This document shows positions 56,562 to 64,000 of a stretch of DNA of 64,000 nucleotides, piece by piece (within the stretch, counting starts at the first letter, position 1; the number at the start of each line of letters is the position of its first letter). The translations under genes were made by a program, and so were the position numbers. This stretch comes from Hyphomicrobium methylovorum (GTDB lineage Bacteria; Pseudomonadota; Alphaproteobacteria; Rhizobiales; Hyphomicrobiaceae), in contig NZ_QHJE01000001.1 in the NCBI RefSeq assembly GCF_013626205.1, forward strand, positions 930,001 to 994,000, given 5' to 3'. Under the pieces are notes generated by a model, which ran no database searches, had not been told where the DNA came from, and saw only the letters and a program-made list of their open reading frames with translations.

Positions 56562-59500
56562 ATGGCGAAATTCTTTGTCGATCGGCCCGTCCTTGCCTGG
56601 GTGTGCGCCCTTTTCATTTCAATCGCAGGCCTCATCGCGTTGCCCTTCCTTCCGGTTGCGCAATATCCGAAGGTTGCGCCGCCGCAGGTGTCGATAACCA
56701 CCTCCTATCTTGGCGCCTCACCGCAGGAGATCTACCAGGGCGTTACGCGTCAGATCGAGGAGGAGCTTAACGGGGTCGAAGGCCTCCTCTATTTCGAGTC
56801 CACATCAGACACCTCCGGAGCCATCGGCATTACCGCGACGTTCCGGCCGGGCACAAACATCGATCAGGCCTCGGTGAAGGTGCAGAATGCACTGCGACGC
56901 GTCGAGTCGCGCCTTCCCCGAGCGGTCACGGCTCAGGGCATCACCGTCGAGGAGGCCTCCACGGACTTCCTGATGGTCATCTCGCTCACGTCAACTGACG
57001 GTCGGCTCGATGAGGTCGCTCTCGGTGACTACCTAAACCGCAACGTGCTTGGAGAGTTGCGGCGAATTGGGGGTGTCGGCCGCGCCCAACTCTTTTCTGC
57101 GCAGCGGGCGATGCGCATCTGGATCGATCCTGCCAAGTTGGTTGGATACAATATCTCCAACAGCGACATCAGCGATGCGATCTCCGCCCAGAACGCGCAG
57201 GTCGCCGCCGGTCAGATCGGTGCTGCACCCAATCCAATCACGCAGGACCTGACGGCAACAGTTCTCGTCACTGGCCAGCTGAACGATCCCAAGGAATTTG
57301 GCGAGATCATCCTGCGTGCCAACGCGGACGGATCGGCAGTTCGCCTGCGCGACGTGGCTCGGATCGAGATAGGGGCGGAGAATTACAGTTTCTCGAGCCG
57401 TCTCGACGGTCAGCCGAGTGCAACCGCAGCCATCCAGCTCTCTACTACCGGCAATGCCGTGGCGACCGCCAAGGCTATCAAGGAGAAGATGCAGGAGCTG
57501 TCGCGTTTCTTCCCGAGCGGCATCGAATATTCGATCCCCTACGATACAAGTCCCTTTGTGTCGGCTTCGATAGAAAAGGTCGTGCATACGCTGATCGAAG
57601 CGGTCGTTCTCGTGTTCATCCTGATGTTCGTGTTCCTGCAGAATTTCCGCTACACGCTCATTCCCACACTCGTCGTTCCCGTTGCTCTACTCGGCACGCT
57701 CGCCGTCCTGTACGCGTCGGGCTTTTCGATCAACGTCCTCACGATGTTCGCAATGGTGCTCGCCATCGGCATCCTGGTCGACGACGCGATCATTGTCGTC
57801 GAAAGCGTGGAGCGTCTGATGGCCCAGGAAGGGTTGTCGCCGAGGGAGGCGACACGAAAGGCCATGGGACAGATCACCGGCGCGATACTCGGAGTTACGT
57901 TGGTCCTCGTATCGGTCTTCGTGCCGATGGCGTTCTTTCCCGGTTCGACCGGCATCATCTACCGGCAGTTCAGCCTGACGATGGTCGTCTCGATCCTTTT
58001 CTCGGCGTTCTTGGCGCTTTCCTTAACGCCCGCGCTTTGCGCGACCATTCTGAAGCCAATTCCCAAAGGTCATCATGAAAAGGGCGGCCTTGGCGGCTGG
58101 TTCAATCGCGCGTTCGATCGCTTCACTTCCAGTTACTCGCGCCGCCTCGCCTCGGTTGTTCGCCGCTCCGGCAGAATGATGATCATCTACTTGATCCTCG
58201 TCGCCGGCGCTGGCTATCTCTTCCTCCGCCTACCGAGCGCATTTGTCCCTGATGAAGATCAGGGCTATCTGATCGTCGACGTCCAAGGCCCTCCGGAGGC
58301 AAGCAGCAATCGTACCGTCGCAGTGCTAGAGAAGATCGAAGCGACATTGAAGACGGAGCCTGCGATCGACAATGTCGTATCCATCCAAGGCTTCAGCTTT
58401 TCCGGCAATGGCCCCAACGCCGCCATCATTTTCGCGGCCCTGAAAGACTGGCGCGAACGCGGTGCAAGTGACTCGGCCCAGGCGGTTGCCGATCGGCTTA
58501 ACACTCAGCTCTTCGCATTGAAGGACGCGACGGTCTTTGCCCTTTCGCCACCAGCCATAGAAGGCTTCGGCACAACGAACGGATTCAGTTTGCGTCTGCA
58601 GGATCGCGGAGGCTTGGGGCAGGCTGCCCTGAACCGCGCAGCTAATGAGTTGATGACGAAAGCGACTCAGGGCGGAATCGTTACCAACCTGCGCTTGGAA
58701 GGGATGCCCGATGCGGCGCAAGTCTTGCTCCTCATTGATCGCAACAAGGCAAGCGCGTTCGGAGTGACGTTTGCTGAAATCAATGCAACGATCACGGCCA
58801 ATCTCGGCTCGTCCTATATCAACGACTATCCAAACGCGGGACGCATGCAGCGCGTGGTCGTACAGGCGCAAGACCGGAGTCGCTTGCAAGCGGAAGATCT
58901 GCTCAAACTGAACGTCCGCAATGCCAGCGGCGGAATGGTGCCGCTCTCGTCATTCGCGGTCGTCGAGTGGCGCAAAGGTGCGGCGCAGGTCGTCGGCTAT
59001 AACGGCTATTCTTCCGTGCGCCTATCCGGGACAGCCGCACCGGGTTATTCGTCGGGGGCGGCCATCGCCGAAATGGAGCGGCTCGCTTTCGAGCTTCCTG
59101 GAGGCTTCGGCTTCGAATGGTCAGGTCAGTCTCTCGAGGAGATCAAATCCGGCGCGCAGGCACCGTTCCTTCTGGCGCTCAGCGTTCTCTTCGTCTTCCT
59201 GCTCTTGTCGGGACTGTATGAGAGCTGGTCCATTCCCTTAGCGGTCATCCTCGTCGTCCCGCTCGGCATCATCGGCGCGGTCTTGGCCGTCACGATGCGG
59301 GGCATGCCAAATGACCTCTATTTCAAGGTAGGGCTCATCGCCATCATCGGACTGGCGGCGAAAAACGCTATCCTCATTGTCGAGTTCGCCAAGGAGCGTC
59401 ACGCTGGCGGGGAGTCAGTGCTCGACGCAGCCGTCGCGGCCGCACGGCTCAGATTCCGCCCGATCATCATGACGTCTCTGGCCTTCACGCTTGGCGTGGT

Positions 59501-59699
59501 GCCACTCGCGATCGCGACTGGACCGAGTGCCGCTAGTCAAAACGCTATCGGCACCGGCGTTCTCGGCGGAATGATCTCTGCGACGATCCTGGCCGTATTC
59601 TTCGTTCCCGTCTTCTTCGTATTCGTGCTGGGTACGATCAAGACGAAGCGGAAGGCGATCGAGAAGGACCAGAGCGCTTCGGAAGCCTACCAGACCTAG
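56562..59699 (+). CDS. RND efflux pump permease (HAE1/AcrB-like)
   Basis: The 1045-residue trimeric proton-driven pump has the AcrB layout: a first helix ([24 protein letters not shown]), large periplasmic loops and twelve membrane helices. The proton-relay residues Asp407 and Asp408 in [17 protein letters not shown] have the same numbers as in E. coli AcrB. The later Lys in [16 protein letters not shown] is also in place. It expels hydrophobic drugs, solvents or dyes; the natural substrate is unknown. The adaptor gene precedes it, but no TolC-type gene follows, so an outer-membrane channel from elsewhere must be used. Confidence 0.95.
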   Translation: MAKFFVDRPVLAWVCALFISIAGLIALPFLPVAQYPKVAPPQVSITTSYLGASPQEIYQGVTRQIEEELNGVEGLLYFESTSDTSGAIGITATFRPGTNIDQASVKVQNALRRVESRLPRAVTAQGITVEEASTDFLMVISLTSTDGRLDEVALGDYLNRNVLGELRRIGGVGRAQLFSAQRAMRIWIDPAKLVGYNISNSDISDAISAQNAQVAAGQIGAAPNPITQDLTATVLVTGQLNDPKEFGEIILRANADGSAVRLRDVARIEIGAENYSFSSRLDGQPSATAAIQLSTTGNAVATAKAIKEKMQELSRFFPSGIEYSIPYDTSPFVSASIEKVVHTLIEAVVLVFILMFVFLQNFRYTLIPTLVVPVALLGTLAVLYASGFSINVLTMFAMVLAIGILVDDAIIVVESVERLMAQEGLSPREATRKAMGQITGAILGVTLVLVSVFVPMAFFPGSTGIIYRQFSLTMVVSILFSAFLALSLTPALCATILKPIPKGHHEKGGLGGWFNRAFDRFTSSYSRRLASVVRRSGRMMIIYLILVAGAGYLFLRLPSAFVPDEDQGYLIVDVQGPPEASSNRTVAVLEKIEATLKTEPAIDNVVSIQGFSFSGNGPNAAIIFAALKDWRERGASDSAQAVADRLNTQLFALKDATVFALSPPAIEGFGTTNGFSLRLQDRGGLGQAALNRAANELMTKATQGGIVTNLRLEGMPDAAQVLLLIDRNKASAFGVTFAEINATITANLGSSYINDYPNAGRMQRVVVQAQDRSRLQAEDLLKLNVRNASGGMVPLSSFAVVEWRKGAAQVVGYNGYSSVRLSGTAAPGYSSGAAIAEMERLAFELPGGFGFEWSGQSLEEIKSGAQAPFLLALSVLFVFLLLSGLYESWSIPLAVILVVPLGIIGAVLAVTMRGMPNDLYFKVGLIAIIGLAAKNAILIVEFAKERHAGGESVLDAAVAAARLRFRPIIMTSLAFTLGVVPLAIATGPSAASQNAIGTGVLGGMISATILAVFFVPVFFVFVLGTIKTKRKAIEKDQSASEAYQT

Positions 59700-59939
59700 A
59701 AACGGGTTCGCATTGACGAACAACATTAAGGCTACAGCATCGCTTTTGTGCAGCTTCGTTCGATCAATGCAGACAAACGTCGGATGGCTCATAGCGGCGC
59801 ATGCTGAGGTCTACCTACCTGATAGACCGGTTGGCTGAGTGTCCAAGCGCGTTGCCGCACTGCGTCCACACGCTCTCCATACGGTCTCGACATACGCGCT
59901 ACACAGTGACATTTGCTGGCTCTACAGCAGGAACATTGA

Positions 59940-60632
59940 ATGAATGCCCTTGCACTTATTGCTGAGGATGACGCCGAGGTCGCCGACATCCTGGACGCCT
60001 ATCTCATCAGGGAAGGCCTTCGAACGGTGCGCGCGGCCGACGGGCGCACTGCAATCGAACTGCATCGCAAGCTGAAGCCTGATATCGTCTTGCTCGATGT
60101 GAAGATGCCGAAAGCCGACGGTTATGAGGTTCTCTCCGCCATCCGGCAGCAGGGCACGGCGCCCGTCATCATGGTCACCGCGCTGGATGAGGACCTGGAC
60201 AAGCTTCAGGCGCTTCGTATCGGTGCCGACGATTATATCGTGAAGCCCTTCAATCCGCTCGAAGTGGTGGCGCGCGTGAAAGCCGTTCTCCGGCGCACGC
60301 AAAACCAAAAATCGCAGACGGTCTTGCGCGTTGGGCCTGTCGAGATCGACGAAAGTGCTCACGTCGCATTCCTCGACATCGCGGAAAGCGGTCGCGTTCG
60401 CTTGGATCTCACGCTCACGGAATTTCGCATCCTTGCTCACATGGCGCGTGCCCCCTCACGCGTGTTCAGCAGGGCCGAGTTGATCGATGCCTGTTTTCCA
60501 GAAAGCAATGCGTTGGAGCGCACGGTCGACAGCCACGCAAGCAACTTGCGGCGAAAGTTCGAGGCGGCCGGAGCTTGCGGCTTTTTCGAGGGCGTAAGAG
60601 GCGTCGGCTATCGGCTGACGATGTTGCCATGA
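59940..60632 (+). CDS. OmpR-family response regulator (BaeR/AdeR-like)
   Basis: The 230-residue regulator has a receiver domain with the acidic pair Asp10-Asp11, phosphoacceptor Asp53 in LLDVKMPKADGY, the switch Thr in IMVTALDED and Lys102 in YIVKPFNPLEVV. A winged-helix domain follows (LDLTLTEFRILAHMARAPSR, then ERTVDSHASNLRRKFE and GVRGVGYRL). It should bind DNA as a dimer and probably controls the adjacent efflux genes. AGGAA precedes the ATG. It overlaps the kinase gene by 4 bases. Confidence 0.93.
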   Translation: MNALALIAEDDAEVADILDAYLIREGLRTVRAADGRTAIELHRKLKPDIVLLDVKMPKADGYEVLSAIRQQGTAPVIMVTALDEDLDKLQALRIGADDYIVKPFNPLEVVARVKAVLRRTQNQKSQTVLRVGPVEIDESAHVAFLDIAESGRVRLDLTLTEFRILAHMARAPSRVFSRAELIDACFPESNALERTVDSHASNLRRKFEAAGACGFFEGVRGVGYRLTMLP

Positions 60633-61801
60633 AAACAACTGGCCTCAATCGACAGCTCGTCATCTGGATGTCCGCGGTCACTGGGATCGCGCTCGCCGCG
60701 ATGGTCTTGGGGATCACGCTATTCTACGCCGTTGCATTCTATCTCAACCCCGGGTGGTTGCTATCGGTCTGTCCAGATCAGATAGCGGCGCGCGAAGGGA
60801 CAGGACTTCCTTGGAGCGCACTCTGGCCAGGCGCGTTGGAATGGTCTGTGTTTTTCGTTCTTTGGGGGATCGGTACCGTCGGTGCGATCGCCGCCGCTGT
60901 GCGCTTCGCGCGCCGCCTCATACGTCCCCTCGACGCTGTGGGCACAGCTGCGCGTAAGATTGCAGGCGGCGATTTAACGGCGCGCGCCGTCCCCGACGGA
61001 CCAATGTTCGAGGAGACCGGGCAACTCGTCGATGATTTCAACGCGATGGCGCGTCAGTTGGGCCAATCCGAAGCCGATATGCGTGCTTGGAATGTCGCCA
61101 TAGCGCACGAACTGAGGACGCCGCTAACAATATTGCGCGGCCGGCTTCAGGGTGTCGTCGACGGTATATTTACGCCGGATGAGGTCTCGTTGCGTGGTCT
61201 CATAGCGCAGGTCGACAGCCTCACACGGATCGTCGAAGATTTGAAAGTTCTTACCTTGGCCCAAAGCGGTCGGCTTGAGCTACGACTTGATACGGTCGAT
61301 CTCGCCGATGAGGTGCGCAGCGTCGCCAGCTTTGTCGCGCCGCATCTCAAGGACGCCGGTATCGAATTGCATTGCGATCTCGGCAGCGTGCACGTCCAAG
61401 CCGATGGAGCGCGAGTGAGGCAGGCGCTACTCGCCATCCTCGAAAACGCCCGTAGATATGCTGCCCCGTGCAATTTGCACGTTGAAACGCGCGCGACCAG
61501 CGAAAACGGAATCTTGCGAATATCTGATAGCGGCCCCGGTTTACCTTCAGGCGCTGAGAATTTGGTGTTCGAGCCGTTCTGGCGCGCTGACGACTCGCGA
61601 TCACGTGCAAACGGCGGTAGCGGTTTGGGCCTCGCAGTCGTCCGGGCAATTGCCGAAGCTCACGGCGGTTCGGCGGTCGTGCATCAGGTCGATCCAAACG
61701 GGACGTGCTTCGAAGTTCACCTTCCGCGGGCTGCGCCGCCCCATACTCAAAGAAAATCGATTCCTACGCGCAGCCGGACTCCCATCGAGACCGTGCCATA
61801 G
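60629..61801 (+). CDS. sensor histidine kinase (BaeS/AdeS-like)
   Basis: The 390-residue membrane kinase has two helices (about 10-40 and 72-95) flanking a short periplasmic loop and a HAMP domain (RLIRPLDAVGTAARKIAGGDL). His160 is the phosphoacceptor in AIAHELRTPLTILRGRLQG. An ATPase domain follows with LLAILENARRYA (N box), ISDSGPGLP and GGSGLGLAVVRAI. The sequence around His160 is of the BaeS/AdeS type, regulators of efflux pumps and envelope stress. ATG 60629 overlaps the regulator's stop (ATGA). The periplasmic loop is short, about 30 residues. Confidence 0.92.
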   Translation: MKTTGLNRQLVIWMSAVTGIALAAMVLGITLFYAVAFYLNPGWLLSVCPDQIAAREGTGLPWSALWPGALEWSVFFVLWGIGTVGAIAAAVRFARRLIRPLDAVGTAARKIAGGDLTARAVPDGPMFEETGQLVDDFNAMARQLGQSEADMRAWNVAIAHELRTPLTILRGRLQGVVDGIFTPDEVSLRGLIAQVDSLTRIVEDLKVLTLAQSGRLELRLDTVDLADEVRSVASFVAPHLKDAGIELHCDLGSVHVQADGARVRQALLAILENARRYAAPCNLHVETRATSENGILRISDSGPGLPSGAENLVFEPFWRADDSRSRANGGSGLGLAVVRAIAEAHGGSAVVHQVDPNGTCFEVHLPRAAPPHTQRKSIPTRSRTPIETVP

Positions 61802-61988
61802 GTGCCAGCTTTCGGTGCTAATTGGCGACTAGAGTTTTCCCCGCGGAGTTTGCGCGCGACGTCTCATGGAGCCGCTCGGCGCACGGTCTAACGGACAGAC
61901 CGATGTCGTAATAATGCAGAACGCGCCACAACGTACGTCCGGTTAGCTTGCATCGTGCCGATTAGTTCGCGATTGCAAGCGCCATCTA

Positions 61989-63173
61989 TCACGCTGATGA
62001 GGACGAGCTTTTTCCTGCGTCGCCCAACGGCTGTGTGTCGACGACAACTGGTCGCTCGCTTCTGGCGAGCGTCACGCAATCCTCAACGAATCTCGACATG
62101 GACCGCTCGGCTTTCGTTTCTTTGAGATAATTGCACATCCCGCTATATAGCTGGGAATTTCCAATCATGCGCTTGACAGCGTCTGCCATTGAATCAGCAT
62201 CAACACGCGCAGCTAATAGCCCGTTGACACCATCCTTCACTTGGTCAACGAGGCCGCCGACAGGTGTGGCAACCACGGGCAACTCAGCGCCGAAAGCAGT
62301 CGCAGCGACTCCCGACTGGCTTGCCTCGATGTGGGACAATACGACGGCGTGATAACGCTTCAGCATCGCTCCAATCTCAGCCTCCGTGAGCCAACGGTTG
62401 ACAACCTCGGCTCCCAAAATCGCAAGGCGCGCGACGTTTGGCCCGAGCGCACCCTCGCCGAACACGCCGACCTCGATCGCGATGCCTTCGTTGCGCAACA
62501 GTTCGACCGTATCCAAGAACAGAGCCAGCCCTTTGTAAGGCATGATGCGGCCGAAGAACGCTAACCGCACCGGATCGCCTTTGTTCGGTAGCTGGCGCGT
62601 GGCAAGCCCTCCGAAGTCGAGGTCGGGGTGGAACAAGCGGGCGATCTTTGTACGCGGAACCCCGGCTGCCGCGAGACGCCCGGCCACAGTCTCGCTCAGA
62701 GTCAAAATGACATCGGCTTGGGTTATCGAGCGCTCAACGAGCAACTTGATTGAGGATGATCTGTAGTCGCCAGGATGGGTATCGGCATCGTGCACGACGA
62801 CAGCGTAGCGAACTCCGCGCGCCTTTACGACCGGCATAACGAATGATGACCACGCGTGCGGCATCAGTTCGATAACCATCTCAACGCGATGGGTTGTCAC
62901 GTAGTCGATTAACTGACGCTGCAATTGCGGTATACGCCATGCGTTCGTAAGCGCGCCCGCGTTAGTCTCGAACGTATCGACCAGTAAGAGACGGTCGCCC
63001 AGCTCTGCGAAAGCCGGAAGGCTTTCGTTCTGACGAGAAACACTGATGGCAGCATCTAAGCGATCATTGGACAAAGCCGCATGTGCCAGATCCAGTGCAA
63101 AGCGCGACAGCCCTCGCCGCCCCCAATAAAGAAAAAGAATGCGTACGGGCACGCTTACATCTCTTCCCAGCAT
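61989..63173 (-). CDS. GT4-family glycosyltransferase
   Basis: The 394-residue protein has the GT-B fold of family 4 glycosyltransferases: an N-terminal domain starting VPVRILFLYWGRRGLSRF and the hinge FFGRIMPYKGLALFLDTVELL. The donor-binding segment VVLSHIEASQSGVAATAFGAELPVVATPVGGLVDQVKDGVNGLL contains the conserved Glu and Gly. It transfers a sugar from a nucleotide-sugar, probably in surface polysaccharide assembly; donor and acceptor are unknown. The ATG at 63173 has AAGG 8 bases upstream. A GTG at 63152 with GGAAGAG is an equally plausible start. It is divergent from the UDP-GlcNAc 2-epimerase gene. Confidence 0.82.
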   Translation of the reverse strand: MLGRDVSVPVRILFLYWGRRGLSRFALDLAHAALSNDRLDAAISVSRQNESLPAFAELGDRLLLVDTFETNAGALTNAWRIPQLQRQLIDYVTTHRVEMVIELMPHAWSSFVMPVVKARGVRYAVVVHDADTHPGDYRSSSIKLLVERSITQADVILTLSETVAGRLAAAGVPRTKIARLFHPDLDFGGLATRQLPNKGDPVRLAFFGRIMPYKGLALFLDTVELLRNEGIAIEVGVFGEGALGPNVARLAILGAEVVNRWLTEAEIGAMLKRYHAVVLSHIEASQSGVAATAFGAELPVVATPVGGLVDQVKDGVNGLLAARVDADSMADAVKRMIGNSQLYSGMCNYLKETKAERSMSRFVEDCVTLARSERPVVVDTQPLGDAGKSSSSSA

Positions 63174-63794
63174 CGCAATAACCTTGGTGCCCCAGATCAC
63201 CCCGCGAGACCGGGGAGCAGCGTTCAAGATGATGAATTTCGCGGCCTCCATATTCGAGATTAGACAGCTTAGGAATCCCGCCATTTCGACGACTTGACAA
63301 TTTCGAGCGGCGTTGCCGAGTGCAATGTCGATTGCTGTAAGACAGGTCACCCTACTGGCGCTGAGGCCGGTGCCATGACAGCATGAGCCATGCCTTTTCT
63401 TCCGCTCGTCCAGTTTGACAAGGCCCACTCAGCAGGGTGTGCGCTTCGTCTAAAGTAGGAGAGGTATGTGACGCTCCAGTGACTCTAGAATTATTCCCGA
63501 GGCTTGCCTTAGCCCTCCATCCGAGGGTGCTCCGATTGTCAAAGGAGCTCTGCGTTCCTCGCGATAAGCTCATTCAGTCACATGCGGAGAGCCTCGCCGA
63601 ACGGCTATGTTGCAAGCGAAGCGGCCCAAATCTAAATAGTCGCGGCGACGGGTTGAGTATTGCGGCGGGCTGGAACTTGCGCGCTTAACTTCTTCGATCC
63701 TGGAGAACGTTCTTATCTTCGCCTGTGCGATTAACAGGGGTATCCGTCCTGCGCCTCGCGAAGAGCAGAAAACTTAAGCAATGCCGAGAGAAAC
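63174..63794. other. 621-base divergent region, no supported gene
   Basis: The region between the GT4 gene and wecB is less GC-rich than its surroundings and should hold both promoters. An 83-codon plus-strand frame (63437-63688) has no recognisable family. The GT4 frame itself stays open upstream to 63428, but without a good start. No hairpin or tRNA is evident. Confidence 0.45.
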
Positions 63795-64000
63795 ATGACG
63801 GCACATCGACCCAAGCGACTTGTTGTGGCGGCCGTGGTCGGTACTCGACCAGAAGCCATCAAGATGGCTCCGGTTATCAAAGCACTCCAATCTGCTAACT
63901 GGTGCGAATGTATTGTTGTTGCCACTGCTCAGCATCGCCAAATGCTGGACCAGGTGCTCGATCTATTTGGCATCAAAGTCGACATCGACCTTGACGTGAT
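63795..64000 (+). CDS. wecB: UDP-N-acetylglucosamine 2-epimerase, N-terminal part (runs off window)
   Basis: About 68 codons are visible from ATG 63795 to the window end, so the gene is partial at its 3' side. The start carries VVAAVVGTRPEAIKMAPVIKAL and VVATAQHRQMLDQVLDLFGI, the signature of the WecB/MnaA family that converts UDP-GlcNAc to UDP-ManNAc for surface glycans. GAGAG precedes the ATG. With the adjacent GT4 gene this indicates a polysaccharide cluster continuing to the right. Confidence 0.88.
   Translation, partial: MTAHRPKRLVVAAVVGTRPEAIKMAPVIKALQSANWCECIVVATAQHRQMLDQVLDLFGIKVDIDLDV

Noticed and set aside
63437..63688. 83-codon plus-strand frame upstream of wecB
   Set aside because: There is no recognisable domain and no clear ribosome-binding site in a divergent promoter region.

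Overview
The window looks like chromosomal DNA of an alphaproteobacterium of the order Hyphomicrobiales, most probably Hyphomicrobium or a close relative. This rests on remembered gene order and family features, not on a database search. The order ahcY / DivL-like kinase / TsaE-AmgK fusion / murU / addB / addA / trxA, the block folC-accD-trpA-trpB-trpF-lapA-ihfB-sppA-rpsA with cmk-aroA and a FYDLN-acid protein, an AccD without its zinc-finger cysteines and a class II EPSP synthase all fit that group. The sequence is GC-rich throughout and most intergenic gaps are short.

Left part (1-24,400) is mixed housekeeping and envelope material: a PodJ-like SEL1-repeat protein running off the left edge, a two-subunit sodium:solute symporter, MscL, tRNA-Gly(CCC), a TetR regulator with an AhpD-like target and matching palindromes, an adenylate-forming ligase of the PaaK family, a tiny cytochrome oxidase subunit, a cyclopropane fatty acid synthase, a DUF3175 protein, GT2 and GT39 glycosyltransferases, an orphan amino-acid-type binding protein, a NagZ-like GH3 hydrolase, a HAD phosphatase, an FNT channel co-transcribed with a His-rich redoxin, pyrE, a dienelactone hydrolase and a VWA/TadG protein.

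Centre (24,600-38,460, plus strand): ahcY, then a large PAS sensor kinase whose phosphoacceptor histidine is tyrosine (as in DivL), a TsaE-AmgK fusion and MurU (N-acetylmuramic acid recycling), the AddAB recombination nuclease and thioredoxin. With the GH3 enzyme, the window carries several steps of peptidoglycan recycling.

Centre right (38,480-54,150, mostly minus strand): an isochorismatase-like hydrolase, a DUF779/aldehyde dehydrogenase pair, the trp-acc-fol cluster, lapA, ihfB, sppA and rpsA. Then come a cytochrome b561 and a small Cys-rich secreted protein on the plus strand, followed by cmk-aroA. The usual cmk-rpsA adjacency is therefore interrupted.

Right part (54,800-64,000): after tRNA-Ala(GGC) the content turns accessory. 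It holds an HAE1-type RND pump without an outer-membrane partner, a BaeSR/AdeSR-like two-component system, a GT4 glycosyltransferase and the start of a UDP-GlcNAc 2-epimerase gene. A tRNA-anchored island boundary is possible but not shown.

I found no CRISPR array, phage, transposase or plasmid gene. The least ordinary signals are the Tyr-for-His kinase, the monothiol His-tailed redoxin beside an FNT channel, and the paired TetR-type operators.
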